Part shown: positions 10,300-22,728 of the stretch, in pieces | Layout: each line of letters begins with the position of its first letter | Position numbering within the stretch: the first letter of the stretch is position 1 | From: Cenococcum geophilum 1.58 | Taxonomy: Eukaryota; Ascomycota; Dothideomycetes; Gloniales; Gloniaceae | Assembly (NCBI GenBank): GCA_001692895.1 | Contig: KV748189.1 | Span: forward strand, 628,432 to 692,431 | Length of the DNA stretch: 64,000 bases | Direction: 5' to 3' | Position numbers and translations under genes: made by a program | Notes under the pieces: generated by a model | Told to the model about the DNA's origin: nothing | What the model saw: only the letters and a program-made list of their open reading frames with translations | The model's database searches: none

Positions 10300-13200
10300 T
10301 ATATAAAATATAAGATGTTAGGAATAGAGAAAGATTAGAAGGAAGAAGCAGCTAAATAGGAAGATGGAATTAACCTAACGGAAGCCTCTAAAGATAAACT
10401 AACTAACTACTTATAATGTAAGATGTATATATACATAGAGATATACAACTAGCTAGACTTAATACTCTAGGAATTATTTTAGGGAGATTTTAAGGATTTT
10501 ACGGTTAATATCTTTACGCAAATCCCCTTATACTAGCTTTAGCAACTATATAACTACCTAAATATTAAAGGAGTATAGGTTAATGTTAACTATAAATAAG
10601 GCAAAATGCTCCCTTAGTCTTTATATAATATAGTATAAGAAAAAAACCAAACTAAATAGAGTATAGAGATAATTAAATTAGCTAATAATAAGTATAAACC
10701 AACGCTATCTAGATTAATTAAGGTATATACAATAAAGGGTACTTTAGAGGAGCAATAATAAGCTAAAGCTACCGCAACCCAACTAACTGGTACACTAACT
10801 ACCTCTACTTTTATATTAACTGCTATACCTTAACCTATAAATACCTTTACTTTTATACCATCTGTTACACCTTAACCTATAATAATATAATAACTCTATA
10901 TACAACCCACAAACGAGGAGAACTGCCCTATTACTGCAACCGGTTATAGTAAGAAAATTATAAATATAGTTAAGATATACACAGAGGAGTAAAAATATAG
11001 TAGTATAAACAAAAGCCTTAACTATAAATTAACAATATTCTATAATATCTGTAATTAAGCGGACGTACCATAAGAAGCTTACCTTAAGGCATTCCCTACT
11101 ATATTAAAAGGACTAGCTTTAGACCACTTCTATATAAACTAACTATCCCGCCTACTATTTGCCAAAGTCTATAAGCACCTTTAGAATTTCTTTAAAGGAC
11201 TAAGATTTTAACGCAAGAACCTAAATAAGTAGAATACTATTATACTTATAACGGCAATAGTAGGAAATATAAATAAGGCTATAAGCAAATGCCTCTAATT
11301 ATTAATTTATAGACTTTATTAACTACAGTATAGCCTTAAGCCCACCTTATAAACTATAGACTTCCTTTATAACAAAATCGTCACTTTTTACCAGGGAGTA
11401 TTAGTATATAGATATATAGTCTCTAACCCACTAGACAACTTTAGAGCCCTTATTAATAAACTTTAATCGTCTATTATAGTATATAAGAAAGAGTATATAG
11501 AGAAGACATAAGCTTTCTTTACGGACTAATAATTCTATAAAAGAGATAATAACTATAACCGTAATAACCGTAGTAACCGTAGCAACCCCCTATATAACCG
11601 CAACCGATAGAAACCACGTTACTTTATATATAATAGGGAAGGATATCGCTTATAGAAATATATTAAGGAGAAGTAAGAAGAGTCTAAGACTAGGTTTAAA
11701 AATAAGTTTAAGGACCACCTTTAGGAATAAATAAAGCAATATATTATAGACTACAAAGGCAACGATAATAAGGATAACGACTTAGATAATAAAATCACTA
11801 ACGTATTTAACGCCCTAGTAGTTAATATAGACCCCAGCACCCTATTAGACAAAGACGACCAGGCTATAGCATATTACACTTTATACGGCAAGATTAAACT
11901 AGATAATATAACCGCTATAGCTTTAGAACTGGCCAACAGAGCATACAGCCACGCAGTTATAACTATTAATACTATAATAAATGCATTCCTTACTAATATA
12001 AACCTGTTTGCGTATAATATAACCTTATACTACACCTCTATAAAGTTTATAAGTATAATAATTAACACTAGAGCCTCTAAACGTTCTACGGCAAAATACG
12101 GTTAGTTTCTTATACTTTAGAAGATTAATAAAGTACAGTTAAACAAGTCTATAAAAGGTACAGTTAGCGTACAGTTTGGAATAGGCTCTATATCTTCCAT
12201 TGGTTCTATTAAGGTAACTATACTAATAGGCACAGTAGAGTTCCACGTTATTAAAGTCAACACCCCTTTCTTATTTTGCCTAGCGGATATAGACAACTTA
12301 TAAGTATACTTTAATAACCTAAAGAATATCCTAATAACCCCCTTAAAGACCGTACCAGTTATATACCGATTTGGACACCCGTTTCTACTATAAAATACTT
12401 TATTACATATATTTATTATAAAGTCTTTTAACTAAAACCTATACTACCTAACGAATATAAAATTGCGACGCCTATACCAACGCTTTAAATATCTATTAGT
12501 ATAGTAACTTAAAAGAATATTAGACCGCGCTAGCTATAAAAACAATACTAATCGTAAGACCCTTAAGTATATTACCCGCTATTACTTATACTGTTAAAAG
12601 CACGGAAAGTTACTAAGCAGATTTAGATTTACCTTAAAGGACGACGTTAATTTTAACTACTACATTATCGTTAATATTATATATATAGACAGCAGGCCCG
12701 TACTTTATATTATTAATAAAGGCACCTAATTTTAAATAGGTAAATAGCTATATAATATTAGCGCTAAGTATATATGGGACATATTATAAACGTGCTAGAT
12801 TAATACATACCTAGGCCCCCTAGATGTGATTACACACAACATAAAAAAGAACTTTATTAGTAGAGAGTTTAAGCAATACGCGGTTAATATAGGCACTACT
12901 ATAAAGAGCGTACCGGTCAAAGCTTATAACTTAATTAGTATAGTAGAGCGTTACTATAGCCCCTTACGACGTATATACTACATTATCACTTCTAAAATAC
13001 TAGGAATTAATAAGGATATGGCACTATAAATGGCCTTTAAAGTAATTAATAACTTCGTAAAACCAGACGGCCTACTACCTATACTATTAGTATTTAGAGC
13101 GTACCCCTAAATAATAGAGTTTAATATACCTTCACCTACAGTAATATAGCGTGTAATTGCACTTAAGAAAGCTATAGAGGAAGTAAAGAAAATATAAGTG

Positions 13201-15240
13201 GAACGCTAGGTTACAAATGCACTTAATATATATAATAGCCCTAACACTACCGCAATTCATAATCTACCCCTTAACTCTTTAATACTAGTCTAGAGAGAAG
13301 GCAGTATAGAATAACTTAGATACTAGGTAGGACTATATAACCTACTAAATATTAAAGAAAAAATATGCACTGTTAACCTACCTAGCGGCCCTATAAAGTT
13401 CTATAGCACTATTATTAAACTATACTTAACAGACCCTAAATATATTTAGGCTGAGGATATTTAAGCTAATAGTACCTAAGTTAATAACATCCAAATTAAT
13501 AATATTTAACCCACTATAGAAACCGCCTTTATATAGAAACCGTCCCTTACTAAAACTAAAGAAGTACAACTACCCTGCTAAGGAAGAGGAAGACCCCACA
13601 AGTATCCCCCCCATATTAATACTACCAACATTACTATATTCTCGCAAGAGGATAGCAACTATAAGTAGTTCGAAACGTCCCATTAAAAGGAAATTATAGA
13701 ACTAATTAAAAAGGGCGTATTTAAGATAATTAACCCTTAAGACGTACCCGCGGGAACTAGAATCTTTAACTTATAATTTATAGATAAGATTAAGAACCCC
13801 AGTACTAATAAAGCCTTTAAGAAATTAAAACTCGTCGTCTAAGCGTATAATAATCTTAAAAAAGGCATTATACTAACCTAGTTACCTACTATCTAACGAG
13901 TTAGCTAACGCCTTATCCTATATATTATAGCGATACTATAAGACAACGGTATACAGTTATACCTATAAGATACCTCCTAGGCGTATATCCAGTCTCTTAT
14001 AAAGCTAAATTAAGACTTTTATATTCGACCACCTTATAAACTAGGAAGCTAACTAGGTATTAAAAAGAACTTAATCTTAAAGGTAATTAAGCCTTTATAC
14101 GGTGTCCCAGAAGTAGGCAATTACTAGTTTATAACCTACTATAATTATTATATTAAGGAATTAAATATAAACTTATTAACGTATAACCCTTACCTCTTAT
14201 AAAGTAACACTCCTAACTACTTTAGTATTATTAGCCTTTAAACTAATAATACTCTCTTCTTAGCTAATACTACCTTTATGAACGCGGAACAATAGTAGCT
14301 AAAAAGGCTTACTTTCTTATAAAAGAGCGCGAGCAACTTACGGTTAAGTAGTTACTTAAATTTAATAGATATATTATTTAACTCTCTTAGAAAGGCAAAA
14401 TTATAATAACCTAGGAATGCTAGTATAAGAACCTAAATATAGTTTACCTTAGTAAAGCAGCTATAACCACAAGCTTAAGAGGTACTGTCCGCGATATACT
14501 AACTATAAAGGAATAATACGTTGCGTAACGCGTAAGAGGCGTATATATTGCCTCTATATATTAACTAAAAGCCTCCTTTAATCTCTCTTTTACCGCCTAG
14601 GTAATTAACCCTATAAAGGAAGATATTACAGCACTTAATAAACGACTATAATTGTAAATCGATAACCCAATAAGAGGCCTTATATTTATTAAACTAGATA
14701 TTAATATATTACGCCTACTTACTTTTATTAATACCTTATTCGCTAATAATAAGGACCTCTTATTACAAATAGGATATATACTAGTATTAAAGGACGCGTT
14801 ATATAAGGCTAATATTATCTACTAGTTATTAATTAAGTGCAAAAGAGTTACTAAAAGCGTACTAGCCTTAGAACTCTACGTAATAGCCTACGGATTTAAT
14901 ATTGGCGCCGTAATTAAGTTAACCGTCAAATAACTCCTATAAATTAAACTCCCACTTATACTTTGTACCGACTTAAAATTACTCTATAAATGTTTTATTA
15001 AGCTAGGCACTATATAAGAGAAACGTCTTATAATAGACGTTATATGTCTTTGTTAGTTATATAAGCGCAAAAAGATTACAGAAGTTAAGTAAATTAATAG
15101 TAATAGTAACCCTACTAACTCGATAACTAAAAGCAAGGCATCTATAGCTTTTAAGAAGTTAATTAATACTAATTACTTAGAACTATAAACTATAAAGTAG
15201 GTAAAATAGAAAGACATTTAATACAAAAGGAGATTTAACT
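10300..15240 (+). pseudogene. Copia 1 gag-pol polyprotein, RIP-killed
   Basis: Gag-like sequence occupies about 10300-11640. Integrase follows at about 12560-13130 and includes an open 67-codon piece at 12826-13029 with the block VERYYSPLRRIYYI (family: VERYH-x-PLRRAY), then DGLLPILLVFRAYP. The reverse transcriptase is at about 13670-14250, with KKGVFKIINP and DVPAGTRIFNL near its start and KPLYGVPEVGNY further on. RNase H is at about 14940-15080 with TDLKLLYKCFIKLGT and QEKRLIIDVICL-type blocks. Stops sit mainly at expected Gln codons. In a live element this protein packages, reverse transcribes and integrates the RNA; this copy has dozens of stops and is dead. The integrase-before-RT order assigns it to Ty1/copia. 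Confidence 0.9.
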
Positions 15241-15279
15241 AATTAGGATTTTCCATACCCGGTATAGAAAATCGTTATT
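15241..15279 (+). other. Conserved hairpin upstream of the 3' LTR (copia 1)
   Basis: attttccatacccggtatag is the centre of an imperfect palindrome, followed by gctcgctta and tagcgcctta. The same hairpin plus following block occurs at the equivalent place in copia 2 (22729-22771, reversed) and in the gag-only element (55842-55884). It lies about 145 bp before the 3' LTR. Confidence 0.75.
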
Positions 15280-15424
15280 AGCTCGCTTAACACTAGCGCC
15301 TTAGCGGCCCCCATAATATATCCACCTGCTATTTAATAATTCTTCTTCTTCCTTTCCTTAGCTTAATATCTTTACTATTACAAAAGAGGTTCTATTGGTT
15401 TTTTAGCATTTAAATAGTTACTAG

Positions 15425-15626
15425 TATTAGAATATAGGAATAGATAAAGGAGACAGCACGGCTAGTAGTTATTTGTTTTACGTGTTACGTATATAGAGTA
15501 CATAAACTACGCGAAACGCGTATATATTGTTAAACACTACACTATAGAATAGAACCTTAAGAATCCAACTATACACTACACTGCACGTGTATTACATCTA
15601 TTGTACCGCGTTAAAGTATCCTAACA
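15425..15626 (+). repeat. 3' LTR of copia element 1
   Basis: It is 202 bp and starts tattagaatatagg, where the expected TGTTGG has become TATTAG by G-to-A change. It ends ctaaca. It pairs with 9553-9754. Confidence 0.9.
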
Positions 15627-15652
15627 AATATTTACTATACCAAAATTAAGCT

Positions 15653-16030
15653 AGCCCTAGTACCTTCTTAAATCCTTTTAAATCCTACTTGTATATTACT
15701 TTAGCCTCTTTATACTTATCCTACCTTAATAATACTAACCTAAGGTTATTAACACTAGTAAGTATAAAAGGGTGCTTTAGCCCTAGTACCTTTTTATATC
15801 CTTTTAGCGCCCGCTAGTATATTACTTTAGCTTTTTTATACTTACCCTAGCTTAATAATATTAATTTAAGGTTATTAATACTAGTAAGCGTAAAAGGGTA
15901 CTCTAGCCCTAGTACCTTTTTATATCCTTTTAGCGCCCACTAGTATATTACTTTAGCCTCTTTATACTTACCCTAGCTTAATAATACTAACCTAAGATTA
16001 TTAATGCTAGTAAGTATATTAATATACTCT
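15653..16030 (-). repeat. 126-bp tandem repeat = 42-residue TPR units (left copy)
   Basis: Units start at 15653, 15779 and 15905 (spacing exactly 126 bp), with a fourth occurrence of the ctagtacctt landmark near 16025. On the minus strand each unit reads as a TPR helix pair, with GKYKEAKVI and KVLG motifs. It is coding repeat, not satellite. The right copy shows only three occurrences of the landmark. Confidence 0.85.
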
Positions 16031-16488
16031 AGACCTAGTACCTTCTCTCTTACTTTCACTAATATTTAAATAACTTTCTTTATAGATTTATACTTACCTC
16101 TAAGGTATAGGTACTAGCCTATACTAAAAGCAATCTTTACTTAATTTAGTTCGTTCTTTTTATCTTTTATTTTATAGCTAATAGCTTCTCTTATATAGGG
16201 GAGGAGTATTTAGTAGTCTACTTATATTTTATAGTCTCTATTAAGAAATACCGTAGTTAAAACTCTTATTAACTCCTTTATTTATTTATTTAGCTACTTA
16301 TCTACCTTAAGCTACCTTCTTATTAATAGCTGTATTAAATAGTATATCTTAAATAACTACTTTTTAATTTTTACTTAAATAAGGGAAAAGCTTAGTAATG
16401 GCGCTAGAGCGTTCTTAAAGTCTAGCTAACTAGTACTATTTTATAGTAAGGATACTAAAATACCCTATTTATTAAATATGCTTATTAA

Positions 16489-16514
16489 CTGTAACGGGAC
16501 TAGCCCAGTTACAG
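16489..16514. other. Near-palindrome at the LINE 3' end
   Basis: ctgtaacgggactagcccag followed by ttacag is an almost perfect inverted repeat at the extreme 3' end of the LINE. It may be a stem-loop used for recognition of the element RNA by its own RT, as in other LINEs, but this is inference. Confidence 0.5.
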
Positions 16515-18931
16515 TAGGAATGTCTCGGTGAAACACTCGACAAATGAATTCCAACGCATCGACCAAATTCTGTCGAATTTTACCGAAGACCGCGTGCGTA
16601 TATACGCACGCATCGACCACCAAGCCCCCTAACTATTTAATTATATAATTCTCTCGTTATTCCTTTCTCTTTTTTACGCAACGTCTTGTACTCTATAAGA
16701 GCTATATACCCTTAGATTTAAATAGAATTTATATTATTCCTTTAAATCTTCCTTAAAGCCTCTTAGCGCCCTTATATTAACGTAAGTTTTTATTTTTATT
16801 TTTATATCCATTGTATTGTACTACGTACAATACTACGCGTGCAGCCTCTAGGCTATGGCGCTATAGTTTTATATATATAAATCCTTTCTAGGCAGCTTAA
16901 TATATACTAGTAGCTATATCTTAGTAGTTTATAAACCTTTAGACTAGAGGTTTACCGCTCCCTAGTAAAATACTAGGTTACGACAACTATTAGGTGGTAT
17001 TAAAACAGTAGAAAAACGGTAAAAGAAATGGTAAAAGAATCCTAACGCCTGCCCCTGTACAATTTATAGTTTATTTCTGTCTTTTTGCTCACTACTGTCT
17101 ATTTACTAGAAGTCTAGTAGGAGTTACCTCCTTCTAAAGCTTCTGCTTCCATTAGCCACTTTTTAGTAGCTATTTTTGTCTTACTTAGGAATAGGAAAAG
17201 CGCCCTTCTTCCTTTCTCTGTACAAAAGAGCTTCTCTAGGGAAAGAGAAGAGCTTAGTTGTCTTTGCATTTCTTTTCTCTCTTCTTAGTATAGTCTGTAT
17301 TCTAGTAATAGGTGCTTAGGAGTCTGTATAGCTCTACAGTCCTTAAAGCATCTACCTTCTTTATCCTTCCCTATTGTTTTAGAGAAGGATTTAAAGAAGC
17401 CTTTTCCTAGTTTTAGTTAAAAGAAAGCTGATTATAACCTTTTAGGATATTTATCCTTAGGGGCTTTAAGAGATAAAGAGTAGTTTCCTTTAGAGATCCT
17501 AGTATAGTGTTTTCCTTTATTTTTTTTCTGTTGCCAGTTGCTTTTCCACTATCCTAATATTTTTTTCTCTTGCTGCTCTCCCTATATAGGCTAGGGATGT
17601 ATAAGAAGATTATATTTTTCTTCTAAAGAGGCCCTTTTTAGCTAGCTTATTTGCTATTTCATTTCCGTAGATTCCTAGGTGACTAGGAACCCAGTAAAAG
17701 TTAATAGAGATATTTTTACTAGCTAGATAAGAGCAGCTTTACGTAATTTTAAAGACTAGTTCTTGTCCCCCTGTAAGAGAATTAAGCTATAATCTTTTAA
17801 TAGCTGCTTGGCTATCTATAAAGATATAAACTTATTTCTCTTCTAGTCTTTATTGTTTTAGATATTTTAGGGCCCTATAGACTGCATAAAGTTCTGCGTC
17901 TATAATTTCTATATAAGGCCCTAGATTCCAATTTATTGCGTATTTAATCCTATTTCTCTCCCCTATTTTACATATGGCCGCTACACTTAATTTACTATCT
18001 TTAGAGCCATCTGTATAGTATATATCTACTAGGTCCCATTCTAGGGATTCTTATAGATTTTCTACTAGTCTTAAATGTTCTTATATAGCTTCTTCTTTAC
18101 TACCCCTAGAGATAGAAAAGAATGTAGAAATAGGGAGAGACTACGGTTTTTGCTAATCTAGAGAGATTCTCTTTATTTTCCAATTTTAAATTAGTTGCTG
18201 GACTCTAGAAGCTAGAGATAGTAGTTAAGTTTTTAGCTGTAGAAGGTGTCTTATAGTAGAGTTTCTAGGGCTAGAACTAGAACTAGAACTAGTCACTAGT
18301 TCCTCCCTATCCTTATTAATCTCTTCTATATAGGCCTTCTTAATTGCGTGGTTTTCTTTAAATTTTAGGATTCTTAATGCATAGCTATTGCAAAGCTTTT
18401 TAAATTTAATTCTAGGAGGAGGGATAGAGGCCTCGATTTCTATAGCTTGTATAGGAGATCCTCTAAACGCTCCTAAAACTAGTTTTAGGGCCTTATCTTG
18501 TAGAGATTGGTACCTAGCTAGTAGGTAGTCTCTAGATTTGCTTTTCCACCAGCATTGTATTCCATAGTCTGCTATAGTAGTAACGCAAGCTATATAGAGC
18601 TGTCGTAGAGCTTATAGAGATAGACCTCTTTATATATTGCCTAGTCTTCTAATTAAATAGAAGGCTGTTTTTGCTTTCGAGATTTTTATTTTTACGTGTT
18701 GTTTATAAGCTTAGAGTTTAGAAATACCCCTAGCTACCTAACTAGGGGTTTAGGGGATATTTCTGTATCTCCTAGCTTTAGCCCTTCTTCTATAGTAGTA
18801 CGCTTACTATAGAAGTGTATAAGCTCTATTTTGCTAAAATCAAAACTAATAGCGGCTTCTTTAGCTCTAGACATTAGCTCTAGCGCTATTCCCTCTAGCT
18901 TTTTACAATTGGATTTAGCTGAGTTTGAAGA
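16490..18931 (-). mobile_element. Tad-like LINE, 5'-truncated
   Basis: The 2442-bp insertion is flanked by tattaac at 16483-16489 and 18932-18938, a 7-bp target duplication. The empty site is seen in the right arm around 46570-46590. It reads on the minus strand and starts abruptly inside the reverse-transcriptase palm, so most of RT, the endonuclease and ORF1 are missing. That is the usual result of incomplete target-primed reverse transcription. The 3' end (16490-16625) is less mutated and ends in a near-palindrome (16489-16514). Confidence 0.85.
16650..18930 (-). pseudogene. LINE RT (C-terminal part) and RNase H remnant
   Basis: The frame starts at SSNSAKSNCKKLE just after the RT active-site position; the open stretch to 18734 includes AKEAAISFDFSKIELIHFYS and GDTEISPKPLV. 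RNase H follows at about 17640-18035, with YYTDGSKDSKLSVAAIC, ELYAVYRALKYL, FIDSQAAIKRL and FYWVPSHLGIYGNE, i.e. the Asp, Glu, Asp and His positions of the fold are all kept. The tail (about 16650-17600) is strongly interrupted. RT with a C-terminal RNase H is the Tad1/I-type layout common in ascomycetes. The copy is dead because it lacks the 5' half. Confidence 0.88.
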
Positions 18932-21395
18932 TATTAACGTAAGTAAGTCCATAGCTAACTGCTCTATTTATTAAATTTAAATAAATAAGATCTGCTACGT
19001 TGTAATAACTATATGCTATATATTATAATCTCGCTAAAGGTTTTCTATACTTTTTTTAACCTAAAAAACGTACCTAATTTACCTTACTCTTATAAAATAG
19101 CTTAAGGTAGCCTAATATAGTTATTAAGGGTGCCCTTATTTTAATATATACTATAATATAGGTAATTATAAGAGGTATATATTCTAGAGCCTAGATAAGC
19201 GCCTTTATATTAACTTTACTAGACTTACTAAATAGCACTCTAGTATTAAGTAGCGCTAACGCTTTTTTTTAATTATCTATTAGCTCTACCTAGATTATTT
19301 TATTATATATCCCTATAAAATTAAATACTATATTTTTATTTCTTAAGGTAATAAGGATTGTTCTATTTAGCGTTTAAGGGAAAAGGCTTTTAAGCGGCCT
19401 TATATAGCTTATAATGTCGCTCTTCTATATAATACCTATAGTATTTTTATTAGTAGGGAAGAAAACCGCGTTATTATTAGTATTATTAAGTATTATAAGC
19501 TATTGCTTATTTTTTCTATTTAATAGCTACGCGTATATAAGTTATAAGATATTAGCCTTTAGATTTTTTACCTAAGAAGTAAATTTTTATTAATAATAGC
19601 TTTATATCCTTATTTGAATCTAGTAGGATTATTTATATATATCTATACTACTAGAGTATATTACTCTACCTCTTAAACTCTATATATATACTTAATTATA
19701 ATTTATAACTTTCTAAAGATATATTAGACTACTATTTATAAAAATACTATAAAATAATATTTACCCTATACCTTTTAGCCTAATAAGAGCTAGGTAGGTA
19801 TAGTTTTATAAAACTACTTATTTATATTTCTTACTAATCTCTATAATAATGCCTTTTTAGCTAATAAATAAGTTATCCCTAAAAAAGGGCACTATAAATA
19901 ATATATTAGTTACTAGTAGGAGTATATTTATAAGTGTTTTATACTATAATACTTAATATTCTATAGATTTTATATATAAGAAACGTCTAAAGTATTAGTA
20001 GGTAGTATTTTTATACTCTTTAGCTCCTAATAGATAAAGCTTTTTAAAACGCTAAAAATAGTATAGTAGCCCTAATTATCTTTACTGTTATATTTAGCTA
20101 TATATATATAATTTATATTAATACTTTTAATAATTTCTAATATTTATAAAAGGTTAAGCTTTAATAAGAAGTTATCTATAACCTTTAATTATTAGCGTTA
20201 TTTAAGTAGATTATAGGTAGATAATATATAGCATTATAGAAAAATATACCTTTTTATTTAGTCCCTTTATACTAATAATTCCTTATATCTCCTAAAAGAA
20301 ATAAATTTTTATTATACCCTTAATATAATAGTCTTAAAATACTTATAAATATTATTTAGAACCTTATTATTTACCTTTAATATTTTAAAGATCTTTTTAT
20401 TTATATCTTAAAGGGTAAGTTAAATAAAATTAAAGGTAACCTAGCCCTAGTTAGTAAATTTACTCCTTTAGTAAGGCGTCTAAAGGAAAATAATAAGCTT
20501 TATTTATTTATAGATTTTCTCTAATTAATTAATAGCCTATAGTAATAAGTAAGTAGGCATATCTTTATACTAGGTATTATTAAAATAGTATATCTTTAAT
20601 AATATTATTATTAAGACTATATATTATAAACGTAATTAGTTTTTATAAAGCTATTAAAGTAACTACTCTACTTAAGGTAATAGGCTATTATTAATCTTAC
20701 TTTTAAGTTTAACTAATAGAGTTTAGCTATACTAAAAGATGCTATTTTTATTATTTGCCTAAAAGAGAATTTTAATAATATCTATATTATACCTATACGT
20801 CTATACTTTAGCCTAAGGTATATTAGGCGTAAGGTACTATTTTAGCTAAAAGATATTTAATAATAATAATAGTAATAAAAAGGCTTATATCTATTTTATA
20901 GTTATTAATAGAGACTTAACTAATTATTACTTAAATAAGGACTTAAGGCCTTTATACTTAGCCGCGTTACTAGTATATTTACTATTTATAACTAAAGTAG
21001 TTTTTTAGGTTCCTTAGAGATACCCTTAAAGGTTATAGATAAATATTATACTATAGTAAGTTAGTAAATAACCCTAAAACGTAAAAAAATGTGGTTTAAC
21101 CTTAAGCTAAACTAGTTATTATTTATTTCTCTAGCTAAAAGCCTTATAAATTTATAGTAGTAAATATTTACTATCTGCGTTATAGGCCTAAAATGGCGTT
21201 TAAATAAATAAAAGTACTATATAAAACTTTAGTAGCTAATTTATAGTGTTTATAGTATATATATACCTTAAAATAAGGAACTAAAAAATAGGGCCTTACT
21301 TAGCTTTTTACTTAGCTGTATATAGGTAGTATAAGCTAAACCCTAGCGCTTAGCTAATAGCCGTATACTTAAAGCCTTAAAGTAAAGCTACTATC

Positions 21396-21521
21396 CCTTA
21401 ACCCGTTAAAATACATCCAATAATTATCAGCCAATTAAAATATCTGGATTAGCGAAAGACACCCAATAAAATCTAGTCGTAAACTTAAGCGACTTTAGCG
21501 TAGGGCTCTAACGGGTTAAGG
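21396..21521. mobile_element. 126-bp MITE-like element
   Basis: 13-bp inverted ends ccttaacccgtta and taacgggttaagg bound a sequence that is not strongly TA-enriched. The target duplication is probably TA but cannot be separated from the palindromic ends. It lies at the inner edge of the left arm and has no counterpart in the right arm. Confidence 0.6.
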
Positions 21522-21688
21522 AATAGGGTTTTTTAATACTAAATAGGGGGCGGGTTAACTTATAAGGCATATTTAGTTATCATTCTATAATATTTAGAAT
21601 CTAAGCTTATAACATCTCTCTTAAAAAAGCTTCTAATTTAGTAGAGAAATATATATTAAAAGGTTAATATAACTAAAGAGAAAGTTAA

Positions 21689-21909
21689 TATAAGGCATAT
21701 TGCTAGGGTATACGGTAGGGAGTAGGTAAGCCAAGCATAAGTTATAAGGAGAGTTAATAGAAAAGGACGATATAGTAATAAGGGTAGGTAATAGCCTACG
21801 TATAGAGACGAACCAATAAGGAGGGAAAGGGCTATAAGCCTAAGGGAGCTTATAAGGAGGTGCTAAGGGCTAGCTAAAGGCCAGCCTTAGCAGCCGCTAA
21901 AAGATCCCT
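21689..21909 (-). repeat. Partial copy of a 263-bp LTR-like repeat
   Basis: Starting tataaggcatattgc, this is similar to the reverse complement of 45758-46020, including the tacggtagggagtaggtaag block and the gctaaaggccagcctt hairpin region. It is RIP-mutated. Similarity fades around 21909. Confidence 0.65.
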
Positions 21910-22319
21910 TATAGTTAGCCCCTTATAGCAGCTCCGCTCTAAGGCTTTAAGTATATAGCTATTAGCTAAGCGCTAGGGTTTAGCTTATACTGCCTATATA
22001 TAGCTAAGAAGCTAAGTAAGGCCCTACCTTCTTTAAACCCTACCGCACCTTATATAATACTCTTTTTTAGTTCCTTATTTTAAGGTATATATATATTATA
22101 AATACTATAAATTAGGCACTAAAGTTTTGCGTAGCACTTTTATCTATTTAAACGCTATTCTAGGCCTATAATATAGATAGTAAATATTTACCGCTATAGA
22201 TTTATAAGGCTCTTAGCTAGAAAGGGAAATAATAACTAGTTTAGCTTAAAGTTAGACTACGTTTTTTTCTGTTTTAGGGCTATTTACTAACTCGCTATAG
22301 TATAATATTTATTTATAGC

Positions 22320-22520
22320 TGTTGGTTACACAAGGGGATATTACGTAGCTACGGTTCGTAGATAGTATAATAGTTATTGTTCTTCTTGTATATCCTAAAG
22401 AAAGGGGTAAGGAACTTAAGGTTCCTCACCACGCTAGTGCCTCGGCGACACGTGACGGCAACTTGCCGCACGTAACGGCAACTTGCCTCACGTGACGGCA
22501 ACTTGCCTATATTCCCAACA
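22320..22520 (-). repeat. 3' LTR of copia element 2
   Basis: On the plus strand it runs from tgttggttacacaagg to tattcccaaca. It holds three tandem units of cacgtgacggcaacttgcct type (about 22450-22510). Confidence 0.9.
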
Positions 22521-22728
22521 CTAGCAACTCTTCTTTTGCGGTTACCATCTACATATATATACCGCTCGACTAGCGTAACAAATATCAATCCTCCTTACTT
22601 ACTATTGCCATTGTAATATAAGTCTCGCTGTCCTAAAATTTACCTCTTAGCACGTAGTGCTTTCTTGCTTATAAGTTGTGGGCAGGTATCTTATTAGTAG
22701 GGCTGCTAAGGCGCTAGCGGTAAGCAAG

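Larger units (their letters stand above)
9553..15626 (+). mobile_element. Ty1/copia LTR retrotransposon 1, RIP-decayed
   Basis: The 6074-bp element has two 202-bp LTRs (9553-9754 and 15425-15626) and an aatat duplication. The gag-pol order is that of copia: gag, protease, integrase, then reverse transcriptase and RNase H. The LTRs differ mainly by C/T and G/A changes. It inserted into the left copy of the NB-ARC/TPR gene, downstream of its TPR repeats. A small unmutated MITE lies in its 5' leader (9956-10170), and a conserved 3' hairpin lies at 15241-15279. Confidence 0.93.
9548..15631. repeat. 5-bp target-site duplications flanking copia element 1
   Basis: aatat occurs at 9548-9552 directly before the left LTR and again at 15627-15631 directly after the right LTR. 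Removing the element restores continuity with the right arm around 47590-47640. Confidence 0.85.
9267..21388. repeat. Left arm of a giant inverted repeat
   Basis: Read in reverse complement, the non-inserted parts of this interval (9267-9552, 15627-16489, 18932-21388) match in order the non-inserted parts of 21925-47877, with RIP-type transitions as the main differences. Shared landmarks include the last bases before the Y terminus, the TPR repeat region, the NB-ARC region and the inner end near 21388. The two arms total roughly 3.5 kb each once insertions are removed. Each arm carries one copy of the same NB-ARC/TPR gene. Confidence 0.85.
15640..21388 (-). pseudogene. NB-ARC/TPR (NLR-type STAND) gene, left copy, RIP-killed and interrupted
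   Basis: Read on the minus strand from the spacer, an unassigned N-terminal region (about 21388-19800) is followed by the P-loop of an NB-ARC ATPase at about 19757-19795. The Gly codons there have become Lys/Arg and the Lys a stop. Next come the Walker-B region (LIILNNTNNN, about 19465-19500; Asp to Asn), blocks such as TLRNKN and IIQVELID, and the GLPL-like ALEYIPLIIT (about 19175-19205). After the LINE insertion the frame resumes at 16489 and ends in kinesin-light-chain-type TPRs of 42 residues (15653-16030), with GKYKEAKVI and KVLGLEYPFTL. Fungal proteins of this build sense a ligand through their repeats and switch on an N-terminal effector. That effector domain is not recognisable here. 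Interrupted by copia 1 downstream and the LINE (16490-18931). Confidence 0.82.
21389..21924. promoter_or_regulatory. Spacer between two divergent NB-ARC/TPR copies
   Basis: About 535 bp separate the arms. As the copies point outward, this must have held both promoters. It now contains a 126-bp MITE (21396-21521) and a piece similar to the 263-bp repeat at 45758-46020 (21689-21909). No core promoter element can be recognised with confidence. Confidence 0.45.

Noticed and set aside
15653-16030. Minisatellite or subtelomeric satellite
   Set aside because: The 126-bp period is a multiple of three and translates as TPR motifs in frame with the upstream NB-ARC region.
18932-19030. Continuation of the LINE reverse transcriptase upstream of the SSNSAKSN block
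   Set aside because: The same sequence is present in the right NLR arm (46457-46585) without a LINE, so it is host NLR sequence and the LINE is truncated at 18931.
22440-22515. CRISPR-like short direct repeats
   Set aside because: Only three contiguous 20-bp units without spacers, inside an LTR of a eukaryotic retrotransposon.
22349-22588. 79-codon minus-strand open frame
   Set aside because: It is contained mostly in the 3' LTR of copia 2 and its flank; the repeated residues come from the 20-bp tandem unit.
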